From Methylibium sp. Root1272 (lineage in GTDB: Bacteria; Pseudomonadota; Gammaproteobacteria; Burkholderiales; Burkholderiaceae_C): a stretch of DNA of 64,000 nt. Of the stretch, positions 1 through 9,558 are shown piece after piece. Position numbers and translations under genes: made by a program. Numbering within the stretch: position 1 is the first letter of the stretch; each line of letters opens with the position of its first letter. The stretch is taken from NCBI RefSeq assembly GCF_001425905.1, contig NZ_LMDY01000013.1, positions 378,177-442,176 on the forward strand, in the 5' to 3' direction. The notes beneath the pieces were generated by a model. The model was not told the DNA's origin. It searched no databases and saw nothing but the letters and a program-made list of their open reading frames with translations.

Positions 1-1
1 C

Positions 2-724
2 TCGCTCGACCTGCTGCTGATCGACGACGTGCAGTTCTTCGCCGGCAAGGAGCGCACCCAGGAGGAGTTCTTCAACGCCTTCGAGGCGCTGCTGGCCAAG
101 CGCGCGCACATCATCATGACCAGCGACACCTACCCCAAGGGGCTGGCCGACATCGACGAGCGCCTCACCTCGCGCTTCGACGCCGGGCTCACGGTGGCCA
201 TCGAGCCGCCCGAGCTGGAGATGCGTGTCGCGATCCTGATGAAGAAGTCCGACGTCGAAGGCACGCCGATGCCCGAGGACGTGGCCTTCTTCGTGGCCAA
301 GAACGTGCGCGCCAACGTGCGCGAGCTCGAGGGCGCACTGCGCAAGGTGCTGGCCTATGCGCGCTTCAGCCAGAAGGACATCAACATCGCGCTGGCCCGC
401 GAGGCGCTGAAGGACCTGCTGTCGATCCAGAACCGCCAGGTGGGTGTGGAGAACATCCAGAAGACCGTGGCCGACTTCTACAAGATCAAGGTCGCCGACA
501 TGTACTCGAAGAAGCGCCCCGCCAGCATCGCCCGGCCGCGCCAGATCGCGATGTACCTCGCCAAGGAACTGACGCAGAAGAGCCTGCCCGAGATCGGCGA
601 GCTGTTCGGTGGCCGGGACCACACCACGGTGCTGCACGCGGTGCGCAAGATCGGCGGCGAGCGCGGCAAGAACACCGAACTGAACCAGCAGCTCCACGTG
701 CTGGAACAGACTCTCAAGGGTTGA
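2..724 (+). CDS. dnaA: Chromosomal replication initiator DnaA (3' part)
   Basis: This is the C-terminal part of DnaA, the AAA+ ATPase that opens the chromosomal origin. The 5' end lies outside the window, and the frame is open from base 2. Visible parts are the Walker B strand ([10 protein letters not shown]), sensor I (IIMTSD), sensor II ([12 protein letters not shown]), and domain IV with the DnaA-box-binding signature [15 protein letters not shown] near the end. All expected residues are present, so the gene looks intact. dnaN follows in the same direction after 234 bp. This is the standard origin-proximal order and orients the window. Confidence 0.98.
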   Translation, partial: SLDLLLIDDVQFFAGKERTQEEFFNAFEALLAKRAHIIMTSDTYPKGLADIDERLTSRFDAGLTVAIEPPELEMRVAILMKKSDVEGTPMPEDVAFFVAKNVRANVRELEGALRKVLAYARFSQKDINIALAREALKDLLSIQNRQVGVENIQKTVADFYKIKVADMYSKKRPASIARPRQIAMYLAKELTQKSLPEIGELFGGRDHTTVLHAVRKIGGERGKNTELNQQLHVLEQTLKG

Positions 725-958
725 AGCATGCGCAAGCCGATGCCGTCAAGTGACAAGCCTGGGGACAAGTTCGGAACAAGCATCGAGTCATCCACAGCCC
801 GAGGCCGACCGCCAGAGTTGTTGTCGGCGGCTCCCGCGCAAACCGAGCCACGGCCCACAGGGTTGAAGCCAAGCTAAGTGATTGCCGGAACAAGCGAAAA
901 TGGCCTTGTCCACACGAAGTGCCGGCCCCTACTAAAACGACTATCTGAAGAGGTTTAA
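725..958 (+). promoter_or_regulatory. dnaA-dnaN intergenic region with DnaA-box-like 9-mers
   Basis: This 234 bp gap holds two 9-mers one base away from the consensus TTATCCACA: TCATCCACA at 788-796 and TTGTCCACA at 906-914. They could serve DnaA autoregulation of dnaN or be part of the origin. The region is more AT-rich near dnaN. A purine-rich ribosome-binding site (GAAGAGG, 947-953) precedes the dnaN ATG at 959. No gene is seen here. Confidence 0.5.
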
Positions 959-2065
959 ATGATTGTCTTGAAGAGCCCGCAGGAAAAATTTCTGGGTGCA
1001 CTGCAAGCCGTCGCCGGCATCGTCGAGCGGCGCCACACCTTGCCGGTGCTGGCCAACGTGCTGATGCGCAAGACCGGCAACGCGATCGAGTTCACCACCA
1101 GCGACCTCGAGATCCAGGTCCGCACCCAGGCCGAGTTCGACGGCGATGCCGGCAACTTCAGCACCACCGTCGGTGCGCGCAAGCTGATCGACATCCTGCG
1201 CACCCTGCCGGCCGACCAGAACGTGACGCTCAGCAGCGCGCAGAGCAAGCTCACGCTCACCGGCGGTAAGAGCCGCTTCACGTTGCAGACGTTGCCCGCC
1301 GAAGACTTCCCGCTGGTGCAGGAGGCGGCCGATTTCGGTCCGGCCTTCAGCGTGCCACAGAAGAGCCTGAAGGCACTGATCGCCCAGGTGCACTTCGCGA
1401 TGGCGGTGCACGACATCCGCTACTACCTCAACGGCATCCTGTTCGTCGCCGAAGGCAAGAGCCTCACGCTGGTGGCCACCGACGGCCACCGCCTTGCGCT
1501 GGCCCAGGCCACGCTCGATGTGGAGATGCCCAAGCAGGAGGTCATCCTGCCGCGCAAGACGGTGCTGGAACTGCAGCGCCTGCTGAAGGACGAAGACGCC
1601 GCCATCGAGATGCGCTTCGCCGGCAACCAGGCCAAGTTCGCGTTCTCGGGCATGGAGTTCGTGACCAAGCTGGTCGAGGGCAAGTTCCCCGACTACAACC
1701 GCGTGATCCCCAAGAACCACAAGAACCACGTCACGCTGGGCCGTGCGCCGCTGCTGGCCAGCCTGCAGCGCGCCGCCATCCTGACCAGCGAGAAGTTCAA
1801 GGGCGTGCGCCTGAACTTCGACCCCGGCACGCTGCGCATCGCCTCCAGCAACGCCGAGCAGGAAGAGGCCAAGGAAGAGCTCGAGATCGACTACGGCGGC
1901 GACGCCATCGAGATCGGCTTCAACGTCACCTACCTGATGGACGTGCTGGCCAACATGGGCCAGGAGATGGTCACCTTGTCGCTGCAGGACTCCAACAGCT
2001 CGGCCCTCGTCACCGTGCCCGAGCAAGGCGGCTTCAAGTACGTGGTGATGCCGATGCGCATCTAG
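959..2065 (+). CDS. dnaN: DNA polymerase III subunit beta (sliding clamp)
   Basis: The 368-residue ring clamp tethers DNA polymerase III to DNA; E. coli DnaN has 366 residues. The protein starts MIVLKSPQEKFLGALQAV and ends with the typical MPMRI tail, which forms part of the protein-binding pocket. The KFPDYNRVIP segment between domains 2 and 3 is clear. The ATG at 959 is preceded by GAAGAGG at good spacing. It lies between dnaA and gyrB in the same direction, as in most Burkholderiales. A terminator-like hairpin follows. Confidence 0.98.
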   Translation: MIVLKSPQEKFLGALQAVAGIVERRHTLPVLANVLMRKTGNAIEFTTSDLEIQVRTQAEFDGDAGNFSTTVGARKLIDILRTLPADQNVTLSSAQSKLTLTGGKSRFTLQTLPAEDFPLVQEAADFGPAFSVPQKSLKALIAQVHFAMAVHDIRYYLNGILFVAEGKSLTLVATDGHRLALAQATLDVEMPKQEVILPRKTVLELQRLLKDEDAAIEMRFAGNQAKFAFSGMEFVTKLVEGKFPDYNRVIPKNHKNHVTLGRAPLLASLQRAAILTSEKFKGVRLNFDPGTLRIASSNAEQEEAKEELEIDYGGDAIEIGFNVTYLMDVLANMGQEMVTLSLQDSNSSALVTVPEQGGFKYVVMPMRI

Positions 2066-2090
2066 CGCGCCACGCTGCCGACACCAGCAC

Positions 2091-2120
2091 AGCGGGCCGA
2101 GAGCCCGCTGCAGCGTTTTT
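2091..2120 (+). terminator. Terminator-like hairpin after dnaN
   Basis: A 7-bp perfect stem (AGCGGGC 2091-2097, GCCCGCT 2103-2109) with a 5-nt loop is followed within 6 nt by a run of five T (2116-2120). This fits a rho-independent terminator for dnaN. A second, tighter palindrome (GGGGCCGGT 2124-2132, ACCGGCCCC 2135-2143) sits directly downstream, just ahead of gyrB. Confidence 0.65.
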
Positions 2121-2147
2121 GAAGGGGCCGGTCCACCGGCCCCGTGA

Positions 2148-4718
<2,571 letters not shown>

Positions 4719-4720
4719 GC

Positions 4721-4751
4721 GGTCTCGACGAACAGGGATAACCTCGAGACC
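4721..4751 (+). terminator. Inverted repeat downstream of gyrB
   Basis: An 8-bp perfect inverted repeat (GGTCTCGA 4721-4728, TCGAGACC 4744-4751) with a 15-nt loop starts 2 nt after the gyrB stop codon. No T-run follows, so it may be a stabilising or rho-dependent end rather than a canonical terminator. It separates gyrB from the compositionally different gene next to it. Confidence 0.35.
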
Positions 4752-4813
4752 GTGCCCGCAAGTCTTCACGACGCTTGACCAGCAGTCGGGACAGCTTACC
4801 GCGCAGTCGTTTG

Positions 4814-5611
4814 ATGAATGATCGAACCGTTCTGCAAGCCGGTTCCGTGGAGCGCCCAAAGGGGTGGAAGACATTCTGCTCATTCCAGAACAAGGCGCGC
4901 GTCCTGTACCGCGGCGTTTCGCCTGCAGACACCGTTTACCGGTACATGCGGCTTGAACAGCTTCGCGAACTATTCACGACCAAGAGCTTGGTTCTGAAAT
5001 CGCCGCGAATGTGGATTGCTGCTGACCCCTACGAGGGTTGGTGGTGCGACCAGTTGTTCGGCGTCGACGGGCCAATGAACTCAACACAAGCCTACGCTTC
5101 GTGCTGGACCTTCAACTTTGCGGACGAACCATTCTGGCGGCTCTACACCTGCCGGTGCCACGGTCAGCCGGCCCCACTCCCAGCTGTTCGAATTGCGGTC
5201 AAGGTGGGCAGTCTGTTAGACGTCGCGACAGATGCTGTTCAAGCGAAGCGCGGCAAGGCATATGTCGGACACGTAAGTTATGCAAAGAGCAGCCGAGAAC
5301 CCATCGAGTTTGCTGCCAGCTACCGCGCGCGAGCTATTGCCGCCAAAAACAGCACGGCAGCTACAGCGCTTTGCATGAAGCGTCGGGCCTATCAGTTTGA
5401 GAACGAGGTTCGCTTCTTGTGGGTTGGCAAGGACCAACCGCAAGAAGAGATCGAAGTCGCCGTACAACCGCTAAAGCTAATTGAGGCGGTCATGATCGGG
5501 CCGACGACCGACATCGAGCACCAAGATCAACTGCGTAAGCTCGTACGAGAGTTGGGCGTGCCTGAAAATCGCATCATCCAGTCGCTGCACTATCAGCCGC
5601 CCTACGCTTGA
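4814..5611 (+). CDS. DUF2971-like protein, probably acquired
   Basis: A protein of about 265 residues (278 if the TTG at 4775 is used). It resembles the DUF2971 family: an N-terminal YRYMRLEQLRELFTTKSL segment, a DPYEGWW motif, a conserved SCWTF box and a late RRAYQFENEVRFLW motif. DUF2971 proteins are of unknown biochemistry and are often found in accessory DNA. I prefer the ATG at 4814 (MNDRTVLQ), although no strong ribosome-binding site is seen for either start. Third codon positions are much richer in A/T (GTT, CTT, GAA, ATT) than in gyrB or the next gene, which points to horizontal transfer into the gyrB downstream region. The family assignment is by motif impression only. Confidence 0.6.
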   Translation: MNDRTVLQAGSVERPKGWKTFCSFQNKARVLYRGVSPADTVYRYMRLEQLRELFTTKSLVLKSPRMWIAADPYEGWWCDQLFGVDGPMNSTQAYASCWTFNFADEPFWRLYTCRCHGQPAPLPAVRIAVKVGSLLDVATDAVQAKRGKAYVGHVSYAKSSREPIEFAASYRARAIAAKNSTAATALCMKRRAYQFENEVRFLWVGKDQPQEEIEVAVQPLKLIEAVMIGPTTDIEHQDQLRKLVRELGVPENRIIQSLHYQPPYA

Positions 5612-5706
5612 TTCTGAAGTGCGATAGCGCAATCGGCTTCGTGGTGAACCATTGAAGCCGCACCGAAAGTCGCTGGCGATCTAACAACACTTCAGGGCCG
5701 ACAAAG

Positions 5707-6015
5707 GTGTACGAAATCAACCAGAACGAAGTCCCCTCCTCGTTCATCGCCCTCTTCATCCCCCGCGGCGCCACGCGCCCGAGCGAGAGCCGCGAGGTCA
5801 TCGCCGCGCGCTACGAGCTGTGTGAAGACCTGGCGCAGATGCTGACCGAGCACGCCGTGGCGACGCGCGCCGACCTGGGCGTCACCGAGCTCGACGTGCT
5901 GGGGCAGTTGCTTCGCGGCCTGCAGACAGCCGATTCGGTCGTCATGCCCGGTGAGGCGCACTGGGTGGTGCGCCGGCTGGCGGAGCTGCTGGAGTGGCCG
6001 GCGCTCGCGCCGTAG
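5707..6015 (+). CDS. Small conserved hypothetical protein
   Basis: A 102-residue protein starting at GTG 5707 (MYEINQNEVPSSFIALFIPRG) and ending LLEWPALAP. Its strong G/C third positions match the host genome, unlike the gene before it. The middle is predicted helical (LCEDLAQMLTEHAV, ELDVLGQLLRGL). No signal peptide, membrane segment or catalytic motif was seen. It may have lain directly after gyrB before the DUF2971-like gene was inserted. Function unknown. Confidence 0.65.
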   Translation: MYEINQNEVPSSFIALFIPRGATRPSESREVIAARYELCEDLAQMLTEHAVATRADLGVTELDVLGQLLRGLQTADSVVMPGEAHWVVRRLAELLEWPALAP

Positions 6016-6081
6016 GGGGACAAGCGGCTCAGCCGCTGGCCGATGATCGTCCCCCGCTGTGCTGTGCTGTGCGCGCTGCCG

Positions 6082-6246
6082 TCAGGGATTGGCAGCGCGG
6101 TAGGCCGCGCGCTTCGCGCTGTGCGCGGCCACCCGTTCCGCGGCGCCCGCGAGGCCGCGCTTGGCATCGCGCGTGGCGCGCTTGAGTCGATCGCGGAGCA
6201 CGTGGAGCTTGGTACGGTGCTTGTGGGCTGCAGTGGCTTTGGACAC
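6082..6246 (-). CDS. Small basic hypothetical protein, 54 aa
   Basis: Read on the minus strand from GTG 6246: it begins MSKATAAHKHRTKLHVLRDR and ends AAYRAANP, with stop at 6082-6084. It is rich in Arg, Lys, Ala and His (LKRATRDAKRG) and likely one long basic helix, perhaps nucleic-acid binding. Almost every third codon position is G or C, which supports real coding. An AGGA lies about 14 nt upstream of the GTG. No family is recognised. Confidence 0.5.
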   Translation of the reverse strand: MSKATAAHKHRTKLHVLRDRLKRATRDAKRGLAGAAERVAAHSAKRAAYRAANP

Positions 6247-6364
6247 GGGTCGGTCGCTTTCGTCCTGGTTGTAGGAATGCCGTGTCTACGCGCCCTGCGC
6301 CGGTTTGTCCGTGCGCTGCCCCACACAGCCGGCCGGCCGCTCAGCCCATCCGTCAATCAGTCAG

Positions 6365-8545
6365 TCACCCGAGGCCGATCCCCGCGGACACGCCGCGCAG
6401 CACGCCCACCACGTCGGGCGCAAACCGGAAGGCCCCCAACAGGTCATCGACCCGGTACCCCGGCAGCCGCCGCTGCAGCTCGGCGCTCACCGCGCGCGCT
6501 TCGTCGCCGCGCCCTGCCAGCGCCAGGCAGTGCGCCGCAATGGCCAGGATGTGCGCGTGCGCGTTCGGCCGGGCCACGGCCTTCAGGCTCCACTCGGCGG
6601 CCTCGGCATGGCGGCCCAGGCGCATCAGCGCCATCGCGCGCGTGGCCTGCATGGCAAACAGCAGCGGGTCGTAGGGGCTGAGTTCGCGCGAGTGATCGGC
6701 CTCGCGCAGGGCGGTCGCGGCATCGCCCGACTGCGAGTGGATGAAGCCCAGCGTGTAGTGGCCGTGTGCGAAGTTGGGGCTCAGCGCCACCGAGGTGTCC
6801 AGTTCGGCCAGCGATTCGCCGATTCGCCCGCGCAGCCACAGCGCACGGCCCAGCGCCCAGTGCACGGCCGGGTCGCGCTCGTCGGTCATCAGCCCCTGTG
6901 AAGCGATGCGGTAGGCCTGCTCCACCGCGGGCTCGCGCTCGCCCCAGCCGAGAAAGGCATTCTGGAAGTGCGTGAACGACAGGCCGGCATAGGGCCGCGC
7001 GAAGGTCGGGTCGAGCCGGATCGCGGCCTCGAACCAGTGGCGTGCCTGGTCGTTGTCCTCGCGGTTGAAGCGCACCATGTGCCACAGGCCTCGGTGGTGG
7101 GCCTCCCACGCGTCCAGTGAACTCGGGGGCTTGAGGATGGCGCGGTTGCGCTCGGCCGCCTCGATCTGCTGGTCGATCGCGGCGACGATGCGGTTGCCGA
7201 TCTGCTCGATCACCTCGAAGGTCTGCGCGCCATCTCGTGCGGTGAACTCGTCCGCCCAAACGATGCGCGCGCTGCGGGTCTCGGTCAGTTGCACGCTCAC
7301 GCTGAAGCCGCGGTGCGGCCCCGTGCCACCAATCCCACGCCGCTGCAGCTGCCCGCTGGCCACGTAGTCCACGTTGAGCGCGCGGCCGGCCTCGTCGGGG
7401 CCCACGCGCTGCGCGTCCAGCGCGAACACCGTGCCCTGGGCGATGACGAACAGGCTGCGCAGCTTGGCCAGCCGCGTGATCACGTCGTGCACCAGCCCGT
7501 CGGCCAGGCCGCCGCGCAGCATGCCGGGGGCGCCGTTGCTGCCGTGCTCGGAGAACGGCAACACGGCCACCGAGGCGCGCCGTGGGGTGGGCTCGGTGGC
7601 CGCCGGGGGCGGCGCGGCCTCGCTGCCGGTGAGCCGCAGCCATGCTGCATCGGCGCCCACCGGGCTGGCGGGGGCACGCGCCGGCGGTGCGCTCGCCGCC
7701 GCCATGGCGTGGCGCGCCTTCGCGGCCTGCCAGGCCCGGCCGATCGGCGCCCAGTCCTGCCCTTCGGCCTCGAAGCGGCGCGCGGTGGCGTCCAGGTGCT
7801 CGTCGCCCTCGTGCAGCCGGCCGCCGCGGGCCAGCGCGTCGAGCAGGCCTTCGTGCGCGCGCCGGTCGAAAGGCGCCAGTGCCAGCCATTGCTCCAGGCG
7901 AGCAATGACCCGGGCCTCTGCCTCCGGCCCCGGCGGCTGATCGCCGTGCACAAGTTGGTCCAGGATGGCCACGTGCGCGGCCCGCAGCCGCCGGCGCTGC
8001 GCCAGCAGCCAGGCGCTGTAGGGGGCGCTGCGCTCGATCTCCAGGCCCTGCAGGAAATCGCCGCCCACCCACAGCGCCTCCAGCGCCATCAGGCGCTCGG
8101 GCTCGAGCGTGGCCACGCCGGCCTGCACCGCGGCCAGGATCTCCGCCGCGTCCACGCGCAGCGCGCGGATGTCCAGCCGCACCGTGTCGCCCTCGGTCAG
8201 CAGGCGTGGGTGGCCCGGCTCGTCGAGCAGCGCGCGCGCCTTGCTGAGGCACCAGCGCAACTCGCCGCGCGGGTCGTTCGGAAGGTCCCACAGCAGCTCG
8301 CACAGCGCGTCGCGCGCCAGCGGGCGCGCGGCCAGCGCCAGGTAGGCGATCAACGCACGCACCTTGCGAGAGGACGGCAGGGCCAGCGGCACGCCGTCGC
8401 GCTCGATCGCCATCGGCCCCAGCAGGCGCAACTGCGGAGTGAGGGGGAGCCGGGGGTCGACGAGCGATTCCACGTTGATTTCCACGCCTGCTTCCACGCC
8501 GGGGCCGGACAGTGCCTGCGAGCGCCCCGGCAGCGGGCCGCTCAC
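6365..8545 (-). CDS. SARP-type regulator with BTAD, TolB-like and TPR parts
   Basis: A large (726 aa) predicted transcriptional activator. From about residue 38 there is an OmpR-like winged helix (LRLLGPMAIERDGVPLALPS, then RKVRALIAYLALA), then a bacterial transcriptional activation (BTAD) helical region to about residue 270. A TolB/FlgO-like region (ASVAVLPFSEHG, DVITRLAKLRSLFVIAQ, LNVDYVASGQLQRRG) is next, and TPR-like helices fill the C-terminal third. The GTG at 8545 is the longest start; shorter GTG starts exist before the winged helix. It diverges from the methyltransferase gene at 8596 with only 50 bp between them, so that gene is the likely target. A signal or effector is not visible. 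Confidence 0.85.
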   Translation of the reverse strand: MSGPLPGRSQALSGPGVEAGVEINVESLVDPRLPLTPQLRLLGPMAIERDGVPLALPSSRKVRALIAYLALAARPLARDALCELLWDLPNDPRGELRWCLSKARALLDEPGHPRLLTEGDTVRLDIRALRVDAAEILAAVQAGVATLEPERLMALEALWVGGDFLQGLEIERSAPYSAWLLAQRRRLRAAHVAILDQLVHGDQPPGPEAEARVIARLEQWLALAPFDRRAHEGLLDALARGGRLHEGDEHLDATARRFEAEGQDWAPIGRAWQAAKARHAMAAASAPPARAPASPVGADAAWLRLTGSEAAPPPAATEPTPRRASVAVLPFSEHGSNGAPGMLRGGLADGLVHDVITRLAKLRSLFVIAQGTVFALDAQRVGPDEAGRALNVDYVASGQLQRRGIGGTGPHRGFSVSVQLTETRSARIVWADEFTARDGAQTFEVIEQIGNRIVAAIDQQIEAAERNRAILKPPSSLDAWEAHHRGLWHMVRFNREDNDQARHWFEAAIRLDPTFARPYAGLSFTHFQNAFLGWGEREPAVEQAYRIASQGLMTDERDPAVHWALGRALWLRGRIGESLAELDTSVALSPNFAHGHYTLGFIHSQSGDAATALREADHSRELSPYDPLLFAMQATRAMALMRLGRHAEAAEWSLKAVARPNAHAHILAIAAHCLALAGRGDEARAVSAELQRRLPGYRVDDLLGAFRFAPDVVGVLRGVSAGIGLG

Positions 8546-8595
8546 CGACGGTCCCGATGCCGAGCTGCCGACCTATCCACTACTGGAGCCCCACC

Positions 8596-9453
8596 ATGAA
8601 TTCATTGTCCACCCTGATCGACACGCCCCCCACCACCACCACGCCGCCCACACCCGACTTCGCCGCCATCAAGACGCGCCAGCGCGCCGCCTGGTCCTCG
8701 GGCGACTACGCCGTGGTCGGCACCACGCTGCAGATCGTGGGTGAGTCGCTGTGCGAGGCGGTCGACCTGCACGCCGGCGCCCGCGTGCTCGACGTGGCCG
8801 CCGGCAACGGCAACGCCTCGCTCGCGGCCGCGCGCCGCTGGGGCGAGGTGGTGTCCACCGACTACGTGCCCGAGCTGCTGGCGCGCGGCCGCGAGCGGGC
8901 CACCGCCGAGCGGCTGCCCATCACCTTCCAGGAGGCCGACGTGGAGGCTCTGCCGTTCGACGACGGCCGCTTCGACGTGGTGCTCTCCACCTTCGGCGTG
9001 ATGTTCGCGCCCAACCCGCGCCGCAGCGCCGCCGAGATGCTGCGCGTGTGCCGCTCCGGGGGCCGCATCGGCCTGGCCAACTGGACGCCCGACGGCTTCA
9101 TCGGCCAGCTCTTCAAGACTATCGGCAAGCACGTGCCGCCGCCGGCGGGCATCGAGTCGCCGGCGCTGTGGGGCACCACCGCGCGCATCGACGAGCTGTT
9201 CGCCGCGCAGGCCTCGCACATCCGCGCCGAGCCGCGCCACTTCGTGTTCCGCTACCGCTCGCCGGCGCACTGGCTGGAGGTGTTCCGCAGCTGGTACGGC
9301 CCGGTGCTCAAGGCCTTTGCCGCACTCGAGCCCGCGGCGCAGGCCCGGCTGGAAGCCGACCTGATGGCGCTGATGGGCCGCTACAACCGCGCCGAGGACG
9401 GCACGATGGTCGCACCCAGCGAGTACCTGGAGATCGTGGTCACCAAGCGGTGA
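8596..9453 (+). CDS. Class I SAM-dependent methyltransferase
   Basis: A 285-residue methyltransferase of the UbiE/methyltransf_11 type. The SAM-binding motif I is VLDVAAGNGNASLAAARR, the acidic residue of motif II follows in VVSTDYVPELLARG, and motif post-II is DVEALPFDDGRFDVVLSTFG. It has no signal peptide and should be cytosolic. The ATG at 8596 (MNSLSTLIDT) lies a few bases after GGAG. Substrate is unknown. The divergent SARP-family regulator shares the short 50 bp control region, so the pair probably forms a regulator-target unit. Confidence 0.88.
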   Translation: MNSLSTLIDTPPTTTTPPTPDFAAIKTRQRAAWSSGDYAVVGTTLQIVGESLCEAVDLHAGARVLDVAAGNGNASLAAARRWGEVVSTDYVPELLARGRERATAERLPITFQEADVEALPFDDGRFDVVLSTFGVMFAPNPRRSAAEMLRVCRSGGRIGLANWTPDGFIGQLFKTIGKHVPPPAGIESPALWGTTARIDELFAAQASHIRAEPRHFVFRYRSPAHWLEVFRSWYGPVLKAFAALEPAAQARLEADLMALMGRYNRAEDGTMVAPSEYLEIVVTKR

Positions 9454-9558
9454 GGGCGTGGCGCTGCGCGCTGGCGATCCGGTCCAGAATCGAAGCGCGC
9501 TTCGGCCCTCCCGGCCCGCCTTGTCTCGTCGAAGCGCCCGCAGGAGGCGACGACGACG

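Noticed and set aside
5679-5706. A full integron attC site
   Set aside because: Only the first half-site is present. The matching GTTRRRY half is absent in the next 140 bp, so a functional site is not supported.
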